Source: Rhodoplanes tepidamans (GTDB lineage: Bacteria; Pseudomonadota; Alphaproteobacteria; Rhizobiales; Xanthobacteraceae). From it: a stretch of 64,000 nucleotides of DNA. This document shows positions 11,793-19,810 of this stretch, piece by piece (position 1 is the stretch's first letter; each line of letters begins with the position of its first letter). Where the stretch lies: NCBI RefSeq assembly GCF_030813915.1, contig NZ_JAUSUJ010000010.1, forward strand, positions 1 through 64,000. The letters are read 5' to 3'. The notes under the pieces were generated by a model. The model ran no database searches and was not told the DNA's origin. It saw only the letters and a list, made by a program, of their open reading frames with translations. Position numbers and translations under genes: made by a program.

Positions 11793-12713
11793 TCAGAGCC
11801 CGTAGCGGGCCCAGATCGCCCGCGCCTCGAGCGCCGAGACGACGTCCTCGGCGAGACTACGCGGCGCGGCGAAGCCGGGATCACCGGTCGCCCCCATCAG
11901 GCGGCGCGCCAGAAAGCCGCGCTCCGGCGAGACCACCGGCGTCAGCACGTCCTCGCCGAACCGCTCCCTGAGATAGGACCGCAGATCGCCGAGCCGGTCG
12001 ACGAGCCCGTGTCCGAGCGCCGTCGACGCCGTCCAGTACTCGCCCGAGAACAGGGTTTTTTCCGGGCCGGCCAGGCGGTCGCCGCGGCGCGACCGCACGA
12101 GGTCGATGAAAAGCGCGTGAATTTCGCGCTGGATCGCGGTGATGCGGGCGACGTCCTCGGGATTTTCCGGGAGGAACGGGTCGAGCGTCGACTTGTGCTC
12201 GCCGGCCGTGTAGATGCGCCGCTCGATGCCGAGCCGCTCGATCGCCTTGTCGAGTCCGAAGGTCGCCCCGATCACCCCGATCGACCCGACGATCGAGGCC
12301 GGATCGGCGACGATCTCGTCGGCCGCACAGGCGATCATGTAGCCGCCCGAGGCGCCGACGTCCTCGACCGCGGCGATCACCGGCAGGTTCTTCTCCTCGG
12401 CGAGCTGGCGGATGCGCCGGAAGATCAGGTGCGACTGCGCCGCCGCGCCGCCCGGCGAGTTGATGGCGAGCGCCACCGCCTTGGCGCCGCGCATGGCGAA
12501 GGCACGGTCGAGCACCCGGGCGAGGCCGGCGAGCGTCACGCCCGGCCGCAGCGGGGTCGACACCCCGATCACCCCGGTCACCCGCACCACGGGCACCACC
12601 GCGACACCGGCCCGCCACCGCTTCGGCAGCACCGGCCCCAGGAGGCGGCGCACCGCATCGAGAACGTCGCCCGCCCCGCCCCGACCGGGGTCGCTCCTCA
12701 TCGGCTCCGTCAT
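11793..12713 (-). CDS. S49-family serine peptidase (SppA/SohB-like)
   Basis: 306-residue peptidase of the signal-peptide-peptidase/SohB group, which uses a Ser-Lys dyad. The nucleophile Ser is in EDVGASGGYMIACAADEI and the general-base Lys in AGEHKSTLDPF. ALAINSPGGAAAQS is the oxyanion block. There is no obvious N-terminal membrane anchor, as in the short single-domain forms. The start is ATG at 12713 with GGAGGAT upstream; a GTG at 12737 would add eight residues. It faces the small membrane peptide gene at 13020 across a 306-bp intergenic region. Confidence 0.9.
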   Translation of the reverse strand: MTEPMRSDPGRGGAGDVLDAVRRLLGPVLPKRWRAGVAVVPVVRVTGVIGVSTPLRPGVTLAGLARVLDRAFAMRGAKAVALAINSPGGAAAQSHLIFRRIRQLAEEKNLPVIAAVEDVGASGGYMIACAADEIVADPASIVGSIGVIGATFGLDKAIERLGIERRIYTAGEHKSTLDPFLPENPEDVARITAIQREIHALFIDLVRSRRGDRLAGPEKTLFSGEYWTASTALGHGLVDRLGDLRSYLRERFGEDVLTPVVSPERGFLARRLMGATGDPGFAAPRSLAEDVVSALEARAIWARYGL

Positions 12714-12925
12714 GCTTCCGACAATCCTCCGCGGCACTCCGTCCGGACGCTCCGGCGATTCGCCGCCGCGACGACAAATCCTCCGGGGCGGGACGGTTTC
12801 CGCACCGCACCCCGGGCAGCATACGGGCGAGCCGCCGGGGTCGCGAGTTACGGTTCGTTTACCTTCCGGGGCCTTGAGTGGATCGCGCCGTCATGGTGGA
12901 CCGGACGTTACCGTCGATCACGGAT

Positions 12926-12942
12926 TTGGCACAAATCTGGCA
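12926..12942 (+). promoter_or_regulatory. Putative sigma-54 (RpoN) promoter
   Basis: TTGGCACAAATCTGGCA matches the -24/-12 consensus TTGGCACR-N4-TTGCW at all but one fixed position, with the invariant GG and GC exactly 10 nt apart. The predicted start of transcription, near 12953, would give a leader of about 67 nt before the 38-codon gene at 13020. The rest of 12714-12925 shows no gene. Confidence 0.55.
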
Positions 12943-13019
12943 TTGAATCGAACCCGAATCACATCTGCGCGTTGCAGTTTCGTGCGTAGGGGGAGAGCCC
13001 CCCCGAGGAGACGCCCGTC

Positions 13020-13136
13020 ATGGAGATCAAGGTCCTGATCATCGCGACGCTGTTCGGCCTGATCGCGGCGCTCTATCACGTCGCCGACCGCCGCCTGGCC
13101 CGGCGGGACGCGGCCTTGAGCACCCGGAAGGCCTGA
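13020..13136 (+). CDS. 38-residue membrane peptide
   Basis: A short gene with a good ribosome site (GAGGAG, 9 bases before the ATG). The product begins MEIKVLIIATLFGLIAALYH, one hydrophobic helix, then continues with a strongly basic tail (DRRLARRDAALSTRKA). It resembles small regulatory or accessory membrane peptides, but I recognise no family. A sigma-54-like promoter lies upstream. It is convergent with the methyltransferase gene that ends at 13207. Confidence 0.6.
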   Translation: MEIKVLIIATLFGLIAALYHVADRRLARRDAALSTRKA

Positions 13137-13206
13137 ACGCCGGCGCCCGACACGCGCGATGCCGGCGGAGGCACGCGCCTCGCGCCGCCCGGGGAACCAA
13201 CCAGCC

Positions 13207-14034
13207 TCAGGCGCCGGCGAGCGGCAGCGCCTCGCCGGCCCGCAGCACCGCCTCGGCCTCCGCCGCCGGCCGCCCTGCCGCATCGTTGAGCACCAGCCCC
13301 GGCCACAGCACCAGCGGCGCCCGGCCGTCGCGGGTGGCCCGCACCAGCACCCGGATCGCCGGCTGCCCCGCCTTGCCGTGCACGGGCAGCAGGGCGACGC
13401 TGCCGAACCGGCCGGCGATCCGCTCCAGCACCTCGGCGAGCCCGTCGGCCGGCCAGATCAGCGACAGGGTGCCGCCCGGACGCAGGAGCCGCGCCGCGGC
13501 GGCGATCCAGGTGTCGAGCAGCGCCGCCCCGGCCACATGGGCGCGGCGGCGCTCCGGGTCCGGCGAGGCGGAGCGGGTCTTCGAATCGTTGAAGGGCGGA
13601 TTGGCGAGCACCCGATCGGCGCTGCCGGCCGGCAGACCCGCCGACGCCCACGCCGACGCCGGTGCGGCGACGTCGAGCCGCAGCGCCGCGACCCGGTCGG
13701 CGAGCCCGTTGCGGGCGGCGTTCTCGGCCGCCGCCGCGGCGAGGTCGGGATCGATCTCGACGAGCGTCGTCCGCAGGCCCGGCACCCGCCGCGCCAGGGC
13801 GAGGCCGGCCGCACCGACGCCGGCGCCGAGCTCGACCGCATGCTCGCCCGCCGCGCCGGGCGTCGCCGCGGCGAGCAGGACGGCGTCGTGGCCGAAGCGG
13901 TGGCCGCGCCGCGGCTGCAGCAGCCGCAGCCGGCCGCCCAGCACCCCGTCGTCGCTCCAGCCGGCCGCCGGAAAGCGCTCCGACCGGTCCGGGCCGGCCG
14001 ATGCAGGCGCGGGAGGCTGCGCCTCAGGGCGCAT
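13207..14034 (-). CDS. TrmN6/YfiC-like class I methyltransferase
   Basis: 275-residue S-adenosylmethionine-dependent methyltransferase of the tRNA1(Val) adenine-37 N6 family. Motif I is VELGAGVGAAGLALA, the acidic ribose-binding strand is TTLVEIDPD, and the catalytic NPPF tetrad of N6-adenine enzymes is in RVLANPPFNDS. The N-terminal GGRLRLLQPRRGHRFGHDAV is typical of YfiC-like proteins. The first bases overlap the DUF2007 gene by 11 bp, so the pair is translationally coupled. The tRNA target is inferred from the family only. Confidence 0.87.
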   Translation of the reverse strand: MRPEAQPPAPASAGPDRSERFPAAGWSDDGVLGGRLRLLQPRRGHRFGHDAVLLAAATPGAAGEHAVELGAGVGAAGLALARRVPGLRTTLVEIDPDLAAAAAENAARNGLADRVAALRLDVAAPASAWASAGLPAGSADRVLANPPFNDSKTRSASPDPERRRAHVAGAALLDTWIAAAARLLRPGGTLSLIWPADGLAEVLERIAGRFGSVALLPVHGKAGQPAIRVLVRATRDGRAPLVLWPGLVLNDAAGRPAAEAEAVLRAGEALPLAGA

Positions 14035-14254
14035 CGGGGCGCAGCTCGTGGGCGAGGCCGGCCTCGCCCAGCAGGCGCCGGGCCTCGCGGGCCCGCGGCT
14101 CCGCCACCAGGATGCGGCGCGGCAGGATGCCGATCGAGCCCTCCAGCACGCTCATGTTCTGGTCGAGCACCAGGTGCTCGATGCCGGCGGCGTCGAGCAG
14201 CGCCACCACGGCCGACACCAGCACCGGGTCGTTGGTCCGCACGAGCTCCCTCAT
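14024..14254 (-). CDS. DUF2007 small protein
   Basis: 76 residues, single DUF2007 domain (often annotated as putative signal transducing protein). Characteristic features are the N-terminal strand MRELVRTNDPVLVSAV, AAGIEHLVLDQNMSVLEGSIG, and a C-terminal helix with AREARRLLGEAG. It lies between the glycosyltransferase and methyltransferase genes on the same strand, overlapping the latter. No enzymatic residues are evident; the family function is unknown. Confidence 0.85.
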   Translation of the reverse strand: MRELVRTNDPVLVSAVVALLDAAGIEHLVLDQNMSVLEGSIGILPRRILVAEPRAREARRLLGEAGLAHELRPDAP

Positions 14255-14285
14255 TCGGAATCCTTCATACGATGGTCGTCGTTCG

Positions 14286-15290
14286 TCATCCGGTGTCCTC
14301 GCCGGCGCCCGGCCGCGGCGGATCGCCGGGCGCCGGCTGCGCCAGATAGGCGAGCAGCTTGATCTCCCGCCGGCCGCGCGTGACCGTATCGAGAACGAAG
14401 CCGCAGGCGAAGGACAGAAAGGCGAGGATCATCAACCCGGTCGACAGCACCGCGGTCGGCAGCCGCGGCACCACGCCCTGCTCGACGAAGGTGGCGATCA
14501 CGGGCACGGCCAGCCCCACCGAGAGCACGGCGAGCGACAGACCGGCGCCAAAGAAGAACGGCAGCGGCCGCTCCACCCGGTAGAGCCGGGCGATGGTCCA
14601 CAGGATGCGGAACCCGTCCCGCCAGGTGTCGAGCTTCGACTCCGACCCCTCCGGCCGGGCGACATAGGGCGTCGCCACCTCGGCGACCGGCAGGTCGAGC
14701 TCCAGCGCGTGGACCGTCAGCTCGGTCTCGATCTCGAAGCCGCCGGCGAGCACCGGGAACGACTTCACGAAGCGGCGCGAGAACACCCGGTAGCCCGACA
14801 GCATGTCCGAGAAGGACGTGCCGAAGATCTGCCCCACCACCCCGGTGAGCAGGCGGTTGCCGAGCCGGTGCCCGCGCCGGTAGGCGCCGGCGCCCTCCTC
14901 GACCCGCACCGCCACCACCATGTCGAGACGCTCCGCCAGCAACCGCGCGATCATGTCGCGGGCGCTGGGTGCATCATAAGTAGAATCCCCATCGACGAGA
15001 ACATAGACATCGGCGTCCACGTCGCTGAACATGCGGCGGACGACGTGGCCCTTGCCCTGCTGCGTCGCCCGGCGCACCTCCGCCCCGGCGGCACGCGCCA
15101 CCTCGGCGGTCCGGTCCGTCGAATTGTTGTCGTAGACATAGATGACGGCGTCGGGCAGCGCCGTGCGGAAATCGGCGACCACCTTTGCGATCGACGCTTG
15201 TTCATTGTAACACGGCACCAAGACCGCGATCCGCGGGCCCGGTCCGGCCGTCGCAGCCCGCAGGTCCACCCGACCGATCAGCCGCGTCAC
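14286..15290 (-). CDS. Family 2 glycosyltransferase (DPM1/DPG-like)
   Basis: 334 residues. An N-terminal GT-A domain has AVLVPCYNEQASIAKVV, YVYDNNSTDRT and the metal-binding DGDSTY (a DxD-like motif); GYRVFSRRFVKSFP follows. Two C-terminal membrane segments (near residues 245-270 and 280-305) anchor it. This is the architecture of dolichyl/polyprenyl-phosphate sugar transferases and of bacterial lipid or envelope glycosylation enzymes. The sugar and acceptor are unknown. It is divergent from polyprenyl diphosphate synthase at 15402, which supplies polyprenyl carriers; this is suggestive but not proof of a link. Confidence 0.88.
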   Translation of the reverse strand: MTRLIGRVDLRAATAGPGPRIAVLVPCYNEQASIAKVVADFRTALPDAVIYVYDNNSTDRTAEVARAAGAEVRRATQQGKGHVVRRMFSDVDADVYVLVDGDSTYDAPSARDMIARLLAERLDMVVAVRVEEGAGAYRRGHRLGNRLLTGVVGQIFGTSFSDMLSGYRVFSRRFVKSFPVLAGGFEIETELTVHALELDLPVAEVATPYVARPEGSESKLDTWRDGFRILWTIARLYRVERPLPFFFGAGLSLAVLSVGLAVPVIATFVEQGVVPRLPTAVLSTGLMILAFLSFACGFVLDTVTRGRREIKLLAYLAQPAPGDPPRPGAGEDTG

Positions 15291-15343
15291 TCTCGTCCTC
15301 CTGCGCGGCGCCGGAGGGCTCCCGCGAGCGGCAAACAGCGCAC

Positions 15344-15372
15344 TTGCCCGTTCACGGTAGCATTTCTATCGT
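15344..15372 (+). promoter_or_regulatory. Putative sigma-70 promoter of polyprenyl synthase
   Basis: TTGCCC (15344-15349) and TATCGT (15367-15372) are 17 nt apart in the 111-bp divergent region. The start of transcription would be near 15379, about 23 nt before the TTG start. This is motif evidence only. Confidence 0.35.
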
Positions 15373-15401
15373 CGCGGGTCCTTGATTTCGGAGAATCGGC
15401 T

Positions 15402-16412
15402 TTGGCCGTCGTAATTCCTTTCGAGTCTCATGCCGGCGCTTCCGTCGACCGCCTGGTGTCCCACGTGTCCAGCGACATGACCCGCGTCAACGCGGCGATC
15501 CTGTCGTGCACGGGCTCCGAGGTGACGATGATCCCGGAGGTCGCCAATCATCTCATCACCTCGGGCGGCAAGCGGCTGCGGCCGATGCTGACCCTGGCGA
15601 TGGCCCAATTGTCGGGCTACGAGGGCGACGGCCACGTCAAGCTCGCCGCCTCGGTCGAATTCATGCACACGGCGACGCTGCTGCACGACGACGTCGTCGA
15701 CGAGAGCGACATGCGGCGCGGCCGCCTCGCCGCGCGCATGCTGTGGGGCAACGAGGCGAGCGTGCTGGTCGGCGACTTCCTGCTCGGCCAGGCGTTCAAG
15801 CTGATGGTCGAGGTCGGCTCGCTGCGCTCGCTGGAGATCCTCTCCAACGCCGCCGCCGTGATCGCCGAGGGCGAGGTGCGCCAGCTCGCCGCCGCCAAGA
15901 ACACCGCGACCACCGAGGACGAGTACCTCGCCGTGGTGCGCGCCAAGACGGCCGAGCTGTTCGCCGCCGCCTGCGAGGTCGGCCCGGTGATCGCCGACCT
16001 GCCCAAGGCCGAGCAGGCGGCGTGCCGCTCCTTCGGCATGAATCTCGGCATCGCCTTCCAGCTCGTCGACGACGCGCTCGACTACGGCGGCAAGGCCGCC
16101 AAGCTCGGCAAGAACGTCGGCGACGATTTTCGCGAAGGGAAGATCACCCTGCCGGTGGTGCTGGCGTTCCGGCGCGGCTCCGACTCGGAGCGCGAGTTCT
16201 GGCGCCGGACGCTCGAGACCGGCGAGATCGGCGACTCCGATCTCGAGCACGCGATCGGCCTGATGGCGAAGCACCGGGCGCTCGACGACACCATCACGCG
16301 CGCCCGCCACTACGGCTCGATCGCCCGCGACGCGCTGGCCCTGTTCCCCGACTGCGAGATCAAGCAGGCGCTGGAGGAGGCCGTGGAGTTCGCGGTCGCG
16401 CGCACGCACTGA
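15402..16412 (+). CDS. ispB: Polyprenyl (octaprenyl) diphosphate synthase
   Basis: 336-residue trans-prenyltransferase that elongates allylic diphosphates with isopentenyl diphosphate to make the quinone side chain. Both Asp-rich motifs are present: LLHDDVVDESDMRRG (first) and FQLVDDALDYGG (second), with SGGKRLRPML in between the N-terminus and the first motif. The start is TTG at 15402: GGAG lies 8 bases upstream, and the resulting N-terminus (AVVIPFESHAGASVDRL) has the form usual for this family in the order. Chain length (C40 or C50) cannot be read with certainty. ubiA at 27005 would use the product. Confidence 0.93.
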   Translation: MAVVIPFESHAGASVDRLVSHVSSDMTRVNAAILSCTGSEVTMIPEVANHLITSGGKRLRPMLTLAMAQLSGYEGDGHVKLAASVEFMHTATLLHDDVVDESDMRRGRLAARMLWGNEASVLVGDFLLGQAFKLMVEVGSLRSLEILSNAAAVIAEGEVRQLAAAKNTATTEDEYLAVVRAKTAELFAAACEVGPVIADLPKAEQAACRSFGMNLGIAFQLVDDALDYGGKAAKLGKNVGDDFREGKITLPVVLAFRRGSDSEREFWRRTLETGEIGDSDLEHAIGLMAKHRALDDTITRARHYGSIARDALALFPDCEIKQALEEAVEFAVARTH

Positions 16413-16622
16413 GGCGGTCGCGGATCCCGGGATCGTCTCCCGGACGTGACGCAGCGCGCCGCCCTGTCACGAGCCGGGGCCCGGCGGCAGCACGGCACCG
16501 ACCTCGCCTGATCGCCCCGGACCCGGGTGGCGGCGCGTTGCTCTGTGCCCGGGAACAGATCCCGGCCCTCGCCGCCAGGCTCGCCGACCCCGCGCTGCGC
16601 TGACGTCGTCCGAGCCCCGGCC

Positions 16623-17513
16623 CTACCGTGCCAGCGCGGTCGCCTGCACCCACCAGGAGGGATGCGACGTGCCGAGCGTCACGGCGGCGTCGGCGGCGGC
16701 GCGGGGATCGTCGAACAGCGCGAAGCAGGTCGAGCCCGAGCCCGACATGCGGGCGAGCCGGCAGCCGCGCAGCCGGCGCAGCATCGCGATCAGCTCGCCG
16801 ACCTTCGGGGCGATGGCGATCGCGGGCGGCTCGAGGTCGTTGCCGTTCTCGGCGAGGTATTCGTAGAGGCCGTCGGCGTCGGCCGGCAGATCGGCGTCCG
16901 CGGTCGGCTCGCCGCGGCGCTCGCCCGGCGTCAGGCCGAGCCTGGTGAAGACGTCCCTGGTCGCGAGCGGAAAGCCGGGGCCGACCAGCACGGCGAACAG
17001 CGGCGGCAGTGCGACGGGCGGCGACAGCACCTCGCCGATGCCGCGCATGATGCGCGGCTTGCCGGCGAGGCAGACCGGCACGTCGGCGCCGGCCGTCACG
17101 GCGGCCTCGGCGATGCGCGGATCGTCGAGCGACAGGCCGTTGACGCGGGCGAGCAGGCGCAGCGCCGCGGCGGCGTCCGACGAGCCGCCGCCGAGACCGC
17201 CGCCGGCCGGCAGCCGCTTGACCAGATCGAAGGCGCCGAGCGCCAGATCCGGAACCCGCTCCGCCAGCAGCCGTGCCGCCTTGAGGACCAGGTTGTCGGC
17301 GACCGGGCCGGCCTGGACCGCGGTCGGGCCCGACACGTCGAGGCGCGCCGGCGTGCCAGGCGCCAGCGTCAGGCGGTCGCCGAGCGACGTGAACGTCACC
17401 AGGCTTTCGAGCTCGTGATAGCCGTCGGCGCGGCGGCCGAGGATCCGCAGGGTCAGGTTGACCTTGGCGGGCGCGGTGTCTTCGAGCAGATCGGTGTCGA
17501 GCGTGGCGGTCAT
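16623..17513 (-). CDS. ispE: 4-diphosphocytidyl-2-C-methyl-D-erythritol kinase
   Basis: Fourth-step kinase of the MEP isoprenoid pathway (GHMP kinase fold), 296 residues from ATG 17513. Features are the substrate-binding start APAKVNLTLRILGRRADGYH, the ATP-binding PAGGGLGGGSSDAAAALRLL and the C-terminal ARMSGSGSTCFALF loop. It follows the TPR gene on the same strand (152 bp gap) and converges with ispB, so two isoprenoid genes sit side by side. The 210 bp between ispB and ispE hold no gene. Confidence 0.95.
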   Translation of the reverse strand: MTATLDTDLLEDTAPAKVNLTLRILGRRADGYHELESLVTFTSLGDRLTLAPGTPARLDVSGPTAVQAGPVADNLVLKAARLLAERVPDLALGAFDLVKRLPAGGGLGGGSSDAAAALRLLARVNGLSLDDPRIAEAAVTAGADVPVCLAGKPRIMRGIGEVLSPPVALPPLFAVLVGPGFPLATRDVFTRLGLTPGERRGEPTADADLPADADGLYEYLAENGNDLEPPAIAIAPKVGELIAMLRRLRGCRLARMSGSGSTCFALFDDPRAAADAAVTLGTSHPSWWVQATALAR

Positions 17514-17665
17514 GCGCGGTTCCGGACCCGGCCGGCGTCGTGCGCGGGCGACGGCCCGCGCCTCCATCGCGACGGAAGTCCGTTCTTGTTCGCGAGATGG
17601 GACGCCGGGTCAAGCCCGGCGACGCTGCGTCCGGCGGTGCGTCCGGACGCGCCGCCCGGCGCGCC

Positions 17666-19462
17666 TCACCCGCCGTTGTTGTCGGCCGGCTTGGGCTTCT
17701 CGGCGTCGGCGGCCGTGGACGGCTCGTCGACCAGGCCGTTCTTCAGCTTCTTCTCGATCTTGGCGAGGTCGTCGGGCTCGGGCTTGAGGTCCTTCGCGTG
17801 CGTCCACTGGAACTTGGCTTCCAGCTGGCGCCCGACCTTCCAGTACGCGTCGCCGAGGTGGTCGTTGATGGTCGGGTCCATCGGCTTCAGCTCGACGGCG
17901 CGCTCGAGATGCTTGATCGCCTCGTCGTACTCGCCGATGCGATAATGGGCCCAGCCGAGCGAGTCGACGATGTAGCCGTCGTCCGGCCGCTGGTCGACCG
18001 CCTTGCGGATCAGCCGCATGCCCTCGTCGAGATTGACGTGCTGGTCGATCCACGAATAGCCGAGATAGTTCAGGACGTGCGGCTGGTCGGGATAGAGCTC
18101 CAGAGCCTTCTTCAGATCCGCCTCGGCCTTGGGCCACTGCTTGGAGCGCTCGTAGCAGATGCCGCGGAAGTAGAACGTCGTCCAGTTCGGCCGCGTCGGC
18201 GTCTTCACGAGGTCGAGCGCCTTGCTGTAGACGTCGGCGCACTCCTCGTACTTCTTGCGGTCGCGCAGGATGTTGCCCAGCGCCATGATGGCTTCGACGT
18301 CGTCGCCGTGCGCGGCGATCAGCTTGCCGAGCTGGGCGCGCGCCTCGTCGGTGCGCTCGAGCGAGTCGAGGTTGAGCGACATCTGGATGTCGGCGTTGCG
18401 GCGCAGCGGCGAGTCGGTCGGCACCCGCGAATAGACGCTGATGGCCAGCTCGGGCTTCTTCATCGCCTCGTAGAGATCGGCGAGGGACAGCAGCGCCAGC
18501 GCGTGGCCGGGGTCCAGGTAGAGCGCGAGCTGCAGATAGGCGAGACCGCGATTGGCGAGGCTCAGCTCCTCCTCGCGGCGCGCCAGCGCGGCGCCGAGCC
18601 CGTACAGGGCTTCCGCCGCGCCGACATTCGGGCTGTCGACGAGACGCGGCAGCGACTCGCCCTTCTCCAGCTTCTCGATCGAGCCGCGGATCAGCGGGTG
18701 GCGCGGCAGCGATCCGTCGAACGTCCGGAACACCTGGAGCGCCTCGTCGCGGCGGCCGTTGCGCGACAGCCAGCCGCCCCAGGCCTGCACCACGCGCAGC
18801 GCCGAGGAGTCGAGCTTGTAGGCGCGCTCGAATCGCTTGCCGGCCTCCTTCTTGTTGCCGGCGAGATCGTAGGCGAGGCCGGCATGGAGGTCCTTGAAGA
18901 TGCCGTACCAGTCGGGCCCGGACAGGCGGTCGATCGTGTCGATCGCGCCCTTGACGTCGCCGGCGCCCTGCTGCGACCAAGCCGCGAGCAGCGTCGCGAT
19001 CAGGTCGCTGACCGGCCCGCGCGCCGCCTGCTGGAGCTGGGTGCGCGCCTGGGCGTACTGCTTCTGCTTCAGGCTGCGCACGCCGAGCACGAGCCGGACG
19101 TTCGGGTTGCGGGCGTTGCGGTCGCTCTGCAGCAGCCGCTCGCCGATCTTCACGGCCTCGTCGATGTCGCCGTCGGCCAGCACGGCGTAGAAGGCGAACT
19201 CGAGCAGGTCGGGATTGCGCGGGTCGGCCTTGAGGGCCGAGCGGTAATAGGCCGAGGCCGAGGCCGAGTCGCGCCCGACGCTCGCATGGCGCGCCGCCAG
19301 ATAGTCGCCCGCCAAGCTGGTACGGGCCGTCTCGCGCACGGGCTCGCGGCGCGACGTGGCCGCCGCGGTCGATGTCTGCGCCGCGACCGCGCAGGGCAGG
19401 CCGACGAGAAGAACGGCCGTGGCGGCAAGAGCCGCGGCTCGGATTGGCGACGCACGTCTCAC
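17666..19462 (-). CDS. Secreted tetratricopeptide-repeat protein
   Basis: 598 residues. A signal peptide (RRASPIRAAALAATAVLLVGLP, then AVAAQ) is followed by at least eight TPR-like helical repeats (for example GDIDEAVKIGERLLQSDRNA and IGEYDEAIKHLERAVELKPMDP), and a short Lys/Pro/Ala tail. The start is GTG at 19462: an AAGGAGATG site lies 8 bases upstream, and the signal peptide starts there. Such proteins are periplasmic or outer-membrane-associated scaffolds; no enzymatic domain is seen. It sits upstream of ispE and downstream of the ETF-QO gene, all on the same strand. Confidence 0.85.
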   Translation of the reverse strand: MRRASPIRAAALAATAVLLVGLPCAVAAQTSTAAATSRREPVRETARTSLAGDYLAARHASVGRDSASASAYYRSALKADPRNPDLLEFAFYAVLADGDIDEAVKIGERLLQSDRNARNPNVRLVLGVRSLKQKQYAQARTQLQQAARGPVSDLIATLLAAWSQQGAGDVKGAIDTIDRLSGPDWYGIFKDLHAGLAYDLAGNKKEAGKRFERAYKLDSSALRVVQAWGGWLSRNGRRDEALQVFRTFDGSLPRHPLIRGSIEKLEKGESLPRLVDSPNVGAAEALYGLGAALARREEELSLANRGLAYLQLALYLDPGHALALLSLADLYEAMKKPELAISVYSRVPTDSPLRRNADIQMSLNLDSLERTDEARAQLGKLIAAHGDDVEAIMALGNILRDRKKYEECADVYSKALDLVKTPTRPNWTTFYFRGICYERSKQWPKAEADLKKALELYPDQPHVLNYLGYSWIDQHVNLDEGMRLIRKAVDQRPDDGYIVDSLGWAHYRIGEYDEAIKHLERAVELKPMDPTINDHLGDAYWKVGRQLEAKFQWTHAKDLKPEPDDLAKIEKKLKNGLVDEPSTAADAEKPKPADNNGG

Positions 19463-19810
19463 GGCTGGTTCATCTCCTTGTGGACGAAGCCCGTCTGATC
19501 GGCCGTCCGCCCGGCACACCCGCTCCCGCCCGCAACCGGTCGTCGTGCAACCCGAGGTCACACCGGCCGGCCCGCGTGGTCGACCCGACGCAACACGTCG
19601 TGCCGCGTTTCCCGAGCCGGAAACGGTGGCCGACAATGACCGGTTTGGCGGACCGTCGCAAGGGAGGCGGCACGGCGGCACGCTGTCCCGCCAGCAAAGA
19701 CCGCGCGAACACGGCCGTTTGGCGGCGCACCGGTGGCGCCGCGATGACGCGGCGCCGGGGGAGACGTCCCGGGTCGCGCGCGACCGCCGCGGGGGCCGCC
19801 GGACGCCGAC
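19463..19810. other. 348-bp intergenic region, no gene seen
   Basis: This lies between the ETF-QO stop and the TPR protein start and presumably holds the promoter of the TPR-ispE pair on the minus strand. I see no convincing coding frame, hairpin or promoter pair. Confidence 0.5.

Noticed and set aside
17540-19498. Long plus-strand frame antisense to the TPR protein gene
   Set aside because: Composition is Arg/Glu/Val-rich shadow coding; the opposite strand has a signal peptide and clear TPR repeats.
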